Part shown: piece by piece, positions 33,229 to 38,877 of the stretch
Position numbering within the stretch: the first letter of the stretch is position 1
Layout of the letters: every line of letters starts with the position of its first letter
Assembly: GCF_016428915.1 (NCBI RefSeq)
Contig: NZ_JAELTP010000053.1
Span: 1-38,877, forward strand
Source of the DNA: Pandoraea sp. ASV26
Lineage (GTDB): Bacteria; Pseudomonadota; Gammaproteobacteria; Burkholderiales; Burkholderiaceae
Length of the DNA stretch: 38,877 nt
Direction: 5' to 3'
Translations under genes and position numbers: made by a program
The notes under the pieces: generated by a model
The model's input: only the letters and a program-made list of their open reading frames with translations
Told to the model about the DNA's origin: nothing
The model's database searches: none

Positions 33229-34425
33229 TTACTTCGCAGCCACCTGGGGGTGGCTTACATGCCACGGCTCGACTACCGACTTGTAGGTCTCGATCGGCTT
33301 GTTGCCGAGCTTGCCGTCGATGTTCTCCACGCGACGGATGTACACGTTCTGGATGATTTCGCGCGTCTTCGGGTCGATCGACACCGGGCCGCGGGCGCTC
33401 GTCCAGGCATAGCCCTTCACCGCGGCGACAGCCTTGTCGCCATCCTTCTTGCCCTTGGTGGCCTTGATCATCTGGGCGATGAGCGTCATCGAGTCGTAAG
33501 CCGACACCGACGCAATCGACGGCAGCGCGCCCGGGCCGTACTTCGCCTTGTAAGCCTTCACGAACGCAACGTTCTCCGGCGAGGTCAGGTACGGCGAGTA
33601 GTGCAGTGCGGTGATCGTGCCGAGGGCGCTGTCGCCAATGGCCGGCAGATCGGTTTCCATCGTCTCCGTGGTAGCGAAAAGCTGGATACCGGCCTTGTCG
33701 AGTTCGCGTTCCTTGAACGCCTTCACGAAGCCTGCCGACATCGGGCCCACGGGCATGAACATGAAGACGGCATCGGGCTTCGCATCGCGCACGCGTTGCA
33801 GGTAGCTCGAGAAGTCCGTCGTGCCCAGCGGCACCTTCACTTCGACGGCGATCTTGCCGCCGGCCTTCTTGAACGTCTCGCTATACGCGTCGATGGCGTC
33901 GTAGCCGGTGGCGAAGTCGGCCACCACGATCGCGGCATTCTTCACGCCCTTGCTCGCGGCGTATTCGACCAGCGGCACGCTCACGGTCCACTGCGTGAAG
34001 CCCGTGCGCACGAAGTACGGCGACTTGAGCGTGACGTTGGACGTGCCCGAGTTGCCGATCACGAGCGGCGTCTTGGTCTGGTTCGCCACGTCGGCCATGG
34101 CCAGCACGTTCGGCGTGAACGAGCCGCCGAACAGGTACTGCACCTGATCGCGCACCACGAGTTCCTGCGCGAGCTGACGCGTGCGTTGCGGATTCACACC
34201 GCCTTCGTCACGCTCCAGAATCACGAGCGTGTCGTCGCCGACCTTGTTCTTGTTCTGATCGAGCCACAGGTTGATGCCGCGGCGGTACTCCGTGCCCCAC
34301 CACGACGCCGAGCCGGAGAACAGCCCCAGCACGCCGACCTTGATTTCCTCGGCACGCGCCGAGACAGCAGTGAGTTGGCAAACGCTCGCAAGTGCCACAG
34401 CGAGCCAGAGATGGCGCTTCATCAT
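33229..34425 (-). CDS. livK: Periplasmic ligand-binding protein of LivK type
   Basis: This is 398 aa from ATG at 34425 with GAGGAG upstream (an adjacent ATG gives the same protein less one residue). Signal peptide with cleavage at ARA-EEIKVG. The type I periplasmic-binding fold shows IKVGVLGLFSGSASWWGTEYRRGINLW at the start, LERDEGGVNPQRTRQLAQELV, GGSFTPNVLAMADV and a SASAYDSM-like hinge block. Homologues in aromatic-degradation clusters bind aromatic or dicarboxylic acids rather than leucine; the position right after the dioxygenase and regulator suggests the same here. Ligand not readable from sequence. Confidence 0.9.
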   Translation of the reverse strand: MMKRHLWLAVALASVCQLTAVSARAEEIKVGVLGLFSGSASWWGTEYRRGINLWLDQNKNKVGDDTLVILERDEGGVNPQRTRQLAQELVVRDQVQYLFGGSFTPNVLAMADVANQTKTPLVIGNSGTSNVTLKSPYFVRTGFTQWTVSVPLVEYAASKGVKNAAIVVADFATGYDAIDAYSETFKKAGGKIAVEVKVPLGTTDFSSYLQRVRDAKPDAVFMFMPVGPMSAGFVKAFKERELDKAGIQLFATTETMETDLPAIGDSALGTITALHYSPYLTSPENVAFVKAYKAKYGPGALPSIASVSAYDSMTLIAQMIKATKGKKDGDKAVAAVKGYAWTSARGPVSIDPKTREIIQNVYIRRVENIDGKLGNKPIETYKSVVEPWHVSHPQVAAK

Positions 34426-34816
34426 GGTGTCGTCTCCTCGTCGGCGTCGTGCGCCGCTCCGTTTTTTTGATGTGGGCGCCGGGGGTTGGCGCACCTTCTC
34501 AATATGTCCGGAACAGCTTAGGCAGCCGAAAACGAGACGTCGAATGAAACTCCCGCGTCGAGCGTTGCGTTTTTCGTATATCCCCGAGATTTCCCCTACG
34601 TTATGAGACGTTTTTTACGAGGGGAATTTCGCACTGCGGAGCACCCGGCGTGCCCGTTGTGAAACGCCCGCCGCGTAAGGCGCGGCGAGCGGTCGTCAGT
34701 ATTGGGCGTGCAAATCGGAAAGGGTTCGCGAGCGAAAGCGGGCAGACATGCAACTCATGGCGAATCCGGCGATTTTCGCCGCGCTCGCCGAGCGCTTCAC
34801 GACCATGACGTGCGTC
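34426..34816. other. 391-base gap between LysR gene and livK
   Basis: No gene seen. Besides the inverted repeat and possible promoter at 34575-34626, the livK leader has a GGCG-CACGA-CGCC mini-hairpin next to its ribosome-binding site and a GCGCC/GGCGC stem near 34475-34492. The part 34627-34816 shows only short GC-rich stems with no clear function. Confidence 0.5.
34575..34626 (-). promoter_or_regulatory. livK promoter region with inverted repeat
   Basis: A perfect inverted repeat TTCCCCT (34591-34597) / AGGGGAA (34620-34626), separated by 22 bases, lies just upstream of a possible -10 TATACG (34580-34575, minus strand). The wide spacing fits two contacts of a LysR-type tetramer. No good -35 is present, as at activator-dependent promoters. 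This suggests a second, regulated start for the transport and gal genes. Confidence 0.4.
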
Positions 34817-36157
34817 TTACGTCGGATGCTGCATCGTCGACGCAAGCGCGCGCAGTTCATCGAGCAACTGCTCGGCGGCCGGGGACAGCAAACCGTCGCG
34901 GCGTGTGGCAACACCGATGGCACGACGCGCGTGTTGCAACGGCACGGGCACCACGGCCAGCTCGCCCGTGCGCAACTCCGACGTGATCTGCACCGGCGAG
35001 AGCAACGCAAGCCGGTCGCTCGACGACAACAGGCCGCGCACCACCGGTGAACTGCTCGCATGCACCTGCGTCTGCGGCAACGGCAGCCCTTCCGCATGGA
35101 ACACGCGCTCGAACACACCGCGCGCGGGCGTGCACGGCAGCGGACTCACCCAGCCGTACTGCGCGAGTTCCGCCAGCGTGGGCGCCTGTCCCGACGTGAG
35201 ACACGGATGACCGGCACGCGCGACCACCGACAGATGGTCCTCGAACAGCGCCTCCTGACGAATGTCCGGCGGCACATCGTTCGCGCGCAACGCGCCGACG
35301 ATCATGTCCACGTCTGCCTGACGCAACTGACGCACCAACGCTTCATAGGTGCCGTCGACGACCGTCACGCTCAGATACGGCGACTTGTGCAGCAGGCTGT
35401 CGATGGCCTTGGGCAACAGAAAGCCGCTGGACAGGGGCAACGCGGCCACGATCACCGTGCCTTGCTGACGTCCACCGAACGGCGCGAGTTCGTCTTCGGC
35501 AATCGCCAGTTCAGCCAGCGCCCGCTTCACGGGGCCAAGCAATGCCTGCGCTTCGTCCGTCAGCCGTGTGCCGCGCGGCGTGCGTCGAAAGAGCTTGATG
35601 CCGATGAGATCTTCGAGCTGATCGAGATTGCGCTGGATCGTCGGCTGAGAGCATTGCAGACGGCTCGCGGCGAGCGGCCCGCTGCCCAACTCGGCCACGG
35701 CGATGAAGCTCGTGAGTTGCTGAGGGGCGACGACCGCCGCGAAACGGCTCGCCGCACGGGCACCGCCGTCGGCCTGCGACGCCGTGGCGGCAAACGCCTC
35801 GCGATAGCCGTTGGCCAGTTCGGCCAGTGCGCGCGACGCACGCACGCCGAGGCGTTGCCCCGCAGCATTCGGGATCAGGCCACGCGCGCTGCGATGAAAA
35901 AGCGGAAAGCCCAGTTCTGCCTCGATGTCGGAGATCGAGCGAGCGACAGCCGACTGCGAGAGATGCAGCATGCGCGCCGCGCGTGCCACCGAATCGCATT
36001 CGAGCACAGCGACCATCGCGCGCAGGCCGCGCAGCTTGCGACACAGCAGCGTCGCCTCGTTGTTCTGCGGCGCGCGGCTCCACGTGCCGCGCTCGTGGCA
36101 GGCCAGCCGCGGCGCGGCCGGCGCGTTGGTCAGACTGATGGCGGCGTCGATGGACAT
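34817..36157 (-). CDS. LysR-type regulator with two tandem DNA-binding domains
   Basis: This is 446 aa, about 140 longer than a normal LysR protein. After a 40-residue leader comes a first LysR winged helix-turn-helix (about 41-100: LRGLRAMVAVLECDSVARAARMLHLSQSAVARSISDIEAELGFPLFHRS...). A linker and a second, complete one follow (about 146-205: LTSFIAVAELGSGPLAASRLQCSQPTIQRNLDQLEDLIGIKLFRRT...), then an ordinary substrate-binding domain (about 232-440). Both HTH units keep the AARxLxxSQ-type recognition helix and the LFxR wing. The gene starts 6 bases after ligA, so it is co-expressed with the dioxygenase, and likely regulates this cluster. There is no frameshift: one open frame spans everything. 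Confidence 0.9.
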   Translation of the reverse strand: MSIDAAISLTNAPAAPRLACHERGTWSRAPQNNEATLLCRKLRGLRAMVAVLECDSVARAARMLHLSQSAVARSISDIEAELGFPLFHRSARGLIPNAAGQRLGVRASRALAELANGYREAFAATASQADGGARAASRFAAVVAPQQLTSFIAVAELGSGPLAASRLQCSQPTIQRNLDQLEDLIGIKLFRRTPRGTRLTDEAQALLGPVKRALAELAIAEDELAPFGGRQQGTVIVAALPLSSGFLLPKAIDSLLHKSPYLSVTVVDGTYEALVRQLRQADVDMIVGALRANDVPPDIRQEALFEDHLSVVARAGHPCLTSGQAPTLAELAQYGWVSPLPCTPARGVFERVFHAEGLPLPQTQVHASSSPVVRGLLSSSDRLALLSPVQITSELRTGELAVVPVPLQHARRAIGVATRRDGLLSPAAEQLLDELRALASTMQHPT

Positions 36158-36163
36158 GCCGGC

Positions 36164-36523
36164 TCAGCGCATCGTCGGCACGCGCCGCGTGGCCATGAAC
36201 TCGTCGAGCGTCTCGCCGCGCATGAGCGCATAGACTTCGAGGTTGGTCTTGCGCACCACGCGGGCGAACTTCTCCAGCACGAAGAAATTCACGCCATGAC
36301 GCACCAGCCCCAGCCAGTCCTGCGCCTGCACCATCGCCTGCTCGTCGGCGGTCAGCCCTGCCGCCGTCATCGTGGCGACGGGATCGTTCAGATACGCCTC
36401 GCGATTCTCCGCACGGATCATGTGCCAGAAGAAACGATTGAGCTTGAGCGTGCGGTTGCTCACGCGCAGGTCGAACGCATACGTGCCGGTGATCGCCTCG
36501 ATCCCTTCGAGTTGCGGGTTCAT
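36164..36523 (-). CDS. ligA: Class III extradiol dioxygenase, LigA-type alpha subunit
   Basis: This is 119 aa from ATG at 36523, overlapping the beta-subunit stop as ATGA and with GAGGAGG upstream. A LigA domain: LNRFFWHMIRAENREAYLNDPVATM, GLTADEQAMVQAQDWLGLVRHGVNFFVLEK, and a C-terminal NLEVYALMRGETLDEFMATRR. As I remember them, these blocks resemble the C-terminal part of the fused gallate dioxygenase GalA (DW-GLI--G--FF-LEK, MRG-TLE-F--TR) more than LigA/PmdA of protocatechuate 4,5-dioxygenase. The alpha subunit caps the active site of the catalytic subunit. Confidence 0.85.
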   Translation of the reverse strand: MNPQLEGIEAITGTYAFDLRVSNRTLKLNRFFWHMIRAENREAYLNDPVATMTAAGLTADEQAMVQAQDWLGLVRHGVNFFVLEKFARVVRKTNLEVYALMRGETLDEFMATRRVPTMR

Positions 36524-37362
36524 GCGGCGTCCTCCTCGTAGAGCGCGACCGTCATGGCGGTCGTCGTCGCCAGGTAGTAGTTCAGATGCAGACGCTTGAT
36601 GCGCGGGCCCATCGCGCCACGCATCGACAGCCACATGATCTGCTCGACGCTCTCGGCACCGCCACGCTCGACATAGTCCACATGCCTGAGTTCGGTGAGC
36701 TTCTCGGGGTGATGCTCGAGCAGTTCGAGGAATTCGCGGTCCCACGCCTCGTCGTTGTAACCCGCGCGCTCGCCGTGAATCTGATGCGACAGGCCGCCCG
36801 TGCCCACCACGACCACGCGCAGATCTTCCGGATACGACTCGATGGCGCGACGCACGGCCTGACCGAGGCGATAGCAACGGCGGCCCGTCGGTAGCGGGTA
36901 TTGCAGCACGTTGATGGCGATCGGCACGACGGTGCCGGGCCAGTCCGGCTTGTGCGGCCAGAGCAACGGCAGCGGCGACGCGCAGCCGTGATCGATCGGC
37001 TTGTCCTGGAACACGGTGATGTCGAACTCGTCGTTCACCAGCGACTCGGCAATGTGGGCCTGCAACGCCACGTCGCCCCGGATCGGCGGCAGCGGACGCA
37101 GCCCCGCGCCCTCATCGGCAATCGGGAACGACTCGCCCACGCCCAGCGCGAACGTCGGATACATGTCGAAGAAGAACGTGGTGGCGTGATCGTTGTAGAA
37201 AAACACCAACACATCGGCCTGCTTCTCGGCCAGCCACTTCGCTACGGGCTCATAGCCCTGAAACAGCGGCGCCCACGCGGGATCCTGCTGCTTGCCCTTG
37301 TCGTACGCCACGCCGATGGTCGGCACGTGCGACGTACCGATCCCCCCAATGATCTTTGCCAC
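36520..37362 (-). CDS. ligB: Class III extradiol dioxygenase, LigB-type catalytic subunit
   Basis: This is 280 aa from GTG at 37362 (VAKIIGGIGTSHVPTIG), with GGAGA upstream; reading further would run through the regulatory region. Catalytic features: His in GTSHVPTIG and in NDHATTFFFD (Fe ligands), DHGCASPL, RRCYRLGQAVRRAI, and GTGGLSHQIHGERAG with the catalytic His. It opens a catechol-type ring next to the hydroxyls using Fe(II) and O2. IIGGIGTSH, KQQDPAWAP, FQDKPIDHG and GAESVEQIMWLSMRGA make it look like the N-terminal part of gallate dioxygenase; substrate (gallate, 3-O-methylgallate or protocatechuate) is not proven. Confidence 0.9.
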   Translation of the reverse strand: MAKIIGGIGTSHVPTIGVAYDKGKQQDPAWAPLFQGYEPVAKWLAEKQADVLVFFYNDHATTFFFDMYPTFALGVGESFPIADEGAGLRPLPPIRGDVALQAHIAESLVNDEFDITVFQDKPIDHGCASPLPLLWPHKPDWPGTVVPIAINVLQYPLPTGRRCYRLGQAVRRAIESYPEDLRVVVVGTGGLSHQIHGERAGYNDEAWDREFLELLEHHPEKLTELRHVDYVERGGAESVEQIMWLSMRGAMGPRIKRLHLNYYLATTTAMTVALYEEDAA

Positions 37363-37440
37363 GCGAAGTCTCCGTCTTTTGTCTTGTGATGCCGGATGGC
37401 GAAATGAGACCACCCGTATTTGTGCAGCGCCGAGTCTATC

Positions 37441-37450
37441 CGGGATCCCG
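37441..37450. promoter_or_regulatory. VanR-like operator 1 (GGGATCCC palindrome)
   Basis: CGGGATCCCG is a perfect palindrome in the divergent ligB-vanR region. GntR/FCD regulators of the VanR group bind short palindromes centred on GGATCC (the Caulobacter VanR site is ATTGGATCCAAT as I recall). It lies about 80 bp upstream of the ligB start. Confidence 0.55.
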
Positions 37451-37475
37451 TATTTACATAAAGCAGGGTATTTAC
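37450..37475. repeat. GTATTTAC direct repeat
   Basis: GTATTTAC occurs at 37450-37457 and 37468-37475, 18 bp apart, between the two GGGATCCC sites. It may be part of the leftward promoter or bind the LysR protein; I could not place a convincing -35/-10 pair for ligB. Confidence 0.6.
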
Positions 37476-37490
37476 TGATGCGATTCGCAA

Positions 37491-37506
37491 TTACGGGATC
37501 CCATAA
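37491..37506. promoter_or_regulatory. VanR-like operator 2 (GGGATCCC palindrome)
   Basis: TTACGGGATCCCATAA has GGGATCCC at its centre (37495-37502) and matching TTA/TAA flanks. Its centre is 53 bp from that of operator 1, about five helical turns. It overlaps CATAAT (37502-37507), a possible -10 for the rightward vanR gene, consistent with autoregulation. Confidence 0.55.
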
Positions 37507-37587
37507 TAAAAAAAGGCCGGATCTGGCAGCGTTCAGAACCACCGGCAGATACGACCCGCAGATATTCCAGCGATCGAAAGGAGACGC

Positions 37588-38256
37588 ATGCTGCATCCCA
37601 CGCCGACCACGGTTCAATTGCGCGAGATGATCCTCAAGGGCGAACTGGCGCCGGGCGAGCGTCTGGCCGAGGCCAAGCTCGCGGAGCAACTGGGCGTCTC
37701 GCGCATGCCGGTCCGCCAGGCGCTGCCGGTGCTCGCCGAGGAAGGACTGGTGGTGCGCGCCGGGCAGCGCGGCTATGCGGTTCGGGCGCACACGCGAGAG
37801 GAGAGTGTCGAGGCGCTGCATCTGCGCGGGGCGCTCGAAGGTTACGCCGCGCGTCTGCTCGCCGAGAAGGGCGCGAGCGCCGAGTTGCTCGAGCAACTGC
37901 GCGACCTGCTGGCCGAGGGCGACGACCTGCTCGCCGACCACAAGATGACGGCCGAAGTGCAGATCGGCTACGCGTCGCTCAACGCGCGCTTTCACGACCT
38001 GCTCGTGACCGGCGCGCGCAATCCGCTGCTCGAGGGCTTCATCGCGCGTTGCAATCTGGTGCCGTTCGTTGCGCCGCGCACGGTGGCGTTCGGGCACGAA
38101 GACCGGCGTCAGTACGCCGACATCATCGCGTATGCGCATCGTCAGCATCACGCGATCGTCGAGGCGATTGCCGCGCGGCAACCCGATCGCGCCGAATTCA
38201 TGTGCCGTGAGCACATCGTCACGCAGGAACACAGCATGGGCGCGCAGTTGCTCTGA
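37588..38256 (+). CDS. vanR: GntR/FCD family regulator, VanR-like
   Basis: This is 222 aa with AAAGGAG upstream of the ATG. An N-terminal GntR winged helix-turn-helix (TVQLREMILKGELAPGERLAEAKLAEQLGVSRMPVRQALPVLAEEGLV, about residues 8-60) and a C-terminal all-helical FCD domain (about 75-210). The FCD metal/effector site Asp and His residues are suggested by the NARFHDLLVTGARNPLL and HHAIVEAIAARQPDRAEFMCREHI segments. It lies just upstream of a vanA-type gene in the same direction and faces ligBA, the normal position for VanR, a repressor relieved by vanillate. The true effector could instead be another methoxylated acid. Confidence 0.85.
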   Translation: MLHPTPTTVQLREMILKGELAPGERLAEAKLAEQLGVSRMPVRQALPVLAEEGLVVRAGQRGYAVRAHTREESVEALHLRGALEGYAARLLAEKGASAELLEQLRDLLAEGDDLLADHKMTAEVQIGYASLNARFHDLLVTGARNPLLEGFIARCNLVPFVAPRTVAFGHEDRRQYADIIAYAHRQHHAIVEAIAARQPDRAEFMCREHIVTQEHSMGAQLL

Positions 38257-38302
38257 CGCGCGCTCCCCGAATTCAACCCGACCATCCCCTATCGCAACGA
38301 GA

Positions 38303-38323
38303 GCGCACCGGCCGAAGGTGCGC
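38303..38323 (+). promoter_or_regulatory. Hairpin beside the vanA ribosome-binding site
   Basis: GCGCACC (38303-38309) pairs perfectly with GGTGCGC (38317-38323), ending two bases before the AAGGAG Shine-Dalgarno (38325-38330) of the vanA-type gene. It may tune translation or mark the vanR 3' end. Confidence 0.5.
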
Positions 38324-38340
38324 CAAGGAGACAAACGATC

Positions 38341-38877
38341 ATGTTCCTCAAAAACACCTGGTACGTCGCCTGCACGCCGGACGAATTTGCCGACAAGCCG
38401 CTGGGCCGCAAGGTCTGCAACGAGCCGATGGTCTTCTTTCGCGACGGCAACGGTAACGTCGCCGCGCTGGAGGACTTCTGCCCGCATCGCGGCGCCGCGC
38501 TGTCGCTGGGCTTCGTTAAGGACGGCCACCTCGTGTGCGGCTATCACGGCCTGACGGTCGACGGCGGCGGCAAGTGCACGAAGATGGTCGGCCAGCGCGT
38601 TGGCGGCTTCCCGAAGACGCGTGCGTTTCCGTGCGTGGAGCGTTACGGCTTCGTCTGGGTCTGGCCGGGCGACGCCGAACTCGCCAACCCCGACGAGATC
38701 CCGCATCTGGAATGGGCCGTGAGCGATCAGTGGGCGTATGGCGGCGGGCTGTATCACATCAAGTGCGACTATCGCCTGATGATCGACAACCTGATGGACC
38801 TCACGCACGAGACCTATGTGCACGCAACGAGCATCGGTCAGGAGGAAATCGAAGAAGCGCCGCCGAAGACCACCGTC
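38341..38877 (+). CDS. vanA: VanA-type Rieske O-demethylase oxygenase, 3' end beyond window
   Basis: The visible 179 codons start MFLKNTWYVACTPDEFADKP and run off the window. The Rieske [2Fe-2S] centre shows Cys-Pro-His in DFCPHRGAALSLGF and Cys-Gly-Tyr-His in VCGYHGL. The non-haem iron site of the alpha subunit is DNLMDLTHETYVH. These and the opening match vanillate O-demethylase oxygenase VanA, which with the VanB reductase converts vanillate to protocatechuate, and in some strains syringate via 3-O-methylgallate to gallate. The VanB partner would be expected downstream, outside this window. AAGGAG lies upstream of the ATG. Confidence 0.92.
   Translation, partial: MFLKNTWYVACTPDEFADKPLGRKVCNEPMVFFRDGNGNVAALEDFCPHRGAALSLGFVKDGHLVCGYHGLTVDGGGKCTKMVGQRVGGFPKTRAFPCVERYGFVWVWPGDAELANPDEIPHLEWAVSDQWAYGGGLYHIKCDYRLMIDNLMDLTHETYVHATSIGQEEIEEAPPKTTV

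Noticed and set aside
34817..36157. Two adjacent LysR genes fused by sequencing error
   Set aside because: The first HTH is joined in frame to the second without a remnant of a substrate-binding domain between them, which two-gene fusion by a simple error would leave.
37363..38823. Upstream extension of the dioxygenase beta subunit on the minus strand
   Set aside because: It runs antisense through vanR and vanA and across the operator region; family homology starts at the GTG at 37362.
1..38877. tRNA, rRNA, CRISPR, IS elements, integrase or attachment sites
   Set aside because: I saw no cloverleaf, spaced identical repeats, transposase or integrase frame, or terminal inverted repeats anywhere in the window.

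Overview
The window is high-GC, densely packed chromosomal DNA of a betaproteobacterium. The gene content fits Burkholderiaceae, and a Pandoraea- or Burkholderia-like genome is my best guess: a SAH riboswitch in front of ahcY, metX-metW-ampG together, slmA beside a HAD nucleotidase, and many 4-base ATGA/GTGA stop-start overlaps. Genus assignment is inference. I see no rRNA, tRNA, IS element, prophage or CRISPR array.

Layout. (1) 1-509: the edge of a type II toxin-antitoxin pair (RelE/ParE-like toxin cut by the window; antitoxin with a duplicated motif). (2) 657-7492: a dipeptide ABC transporter operon, dppA, then two strong hairpins, then dppBCDF, with a TraB/GumN-family gene translationally coupled to its end. 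(3) 7696-11519: S-adenosylhomocysteine/methionine cycle block: a SAH riboswitch starting at its predicted promoter's +1, ahcY, a small membrane protein, tlyA and metF. (4) 11675-14024: LrgB/LrgA-type holin-like pair with a divergent LysR regulator. (5) 14236-18756: exonuclease III, a short doubtful gene, then the metX-metW-ampG operon. (6) 19175-24050: secreted amidohydrolase, slmA plus HAD hydrolase, and a DHA2 drug efflux pump.

(7) 24493-38877: the most interesting region, an aromatic-acid catabolic cluster. Reading on the minus strand from 37362: a class III extradiol dioxygenase encoded as two coupled genes that look like the two halves of gallate dioxygenase; a LysR-type regulator with two DNA-binding domains in tandem; a five-gene branched-chain-type ABC uptake system (livKHMGF); galB, galC and galD; then an alpha/beta hydrolase and a SnoaL-like protein, both coupled to galD; then a porin. 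Divergently transcribed are a VanR-like GntR/FCD regulator and a vanA-type Rieske O-demethylase that runs off the window. The shared intergenic region has two GGGATCCC palindromes 53 bp apart.

How the parts would work together: the porin and ABC system bring in an aromatic acid, VanA removes O-methyl groups, the dioxygenase opens the ring, and GalD/GalB/GalC take 4-oxalomesaconate to pyruvate and oxaloacetate. No ligC (dehydrogenase) or ligI (lactonase) is present, so the cluster reads as a gallate (possibly syringate/3-O-methylgallate) route rather than the classical protocatechuate 4,5-cleavage route. The substrate is inference and the missing genes could lie outside the window.
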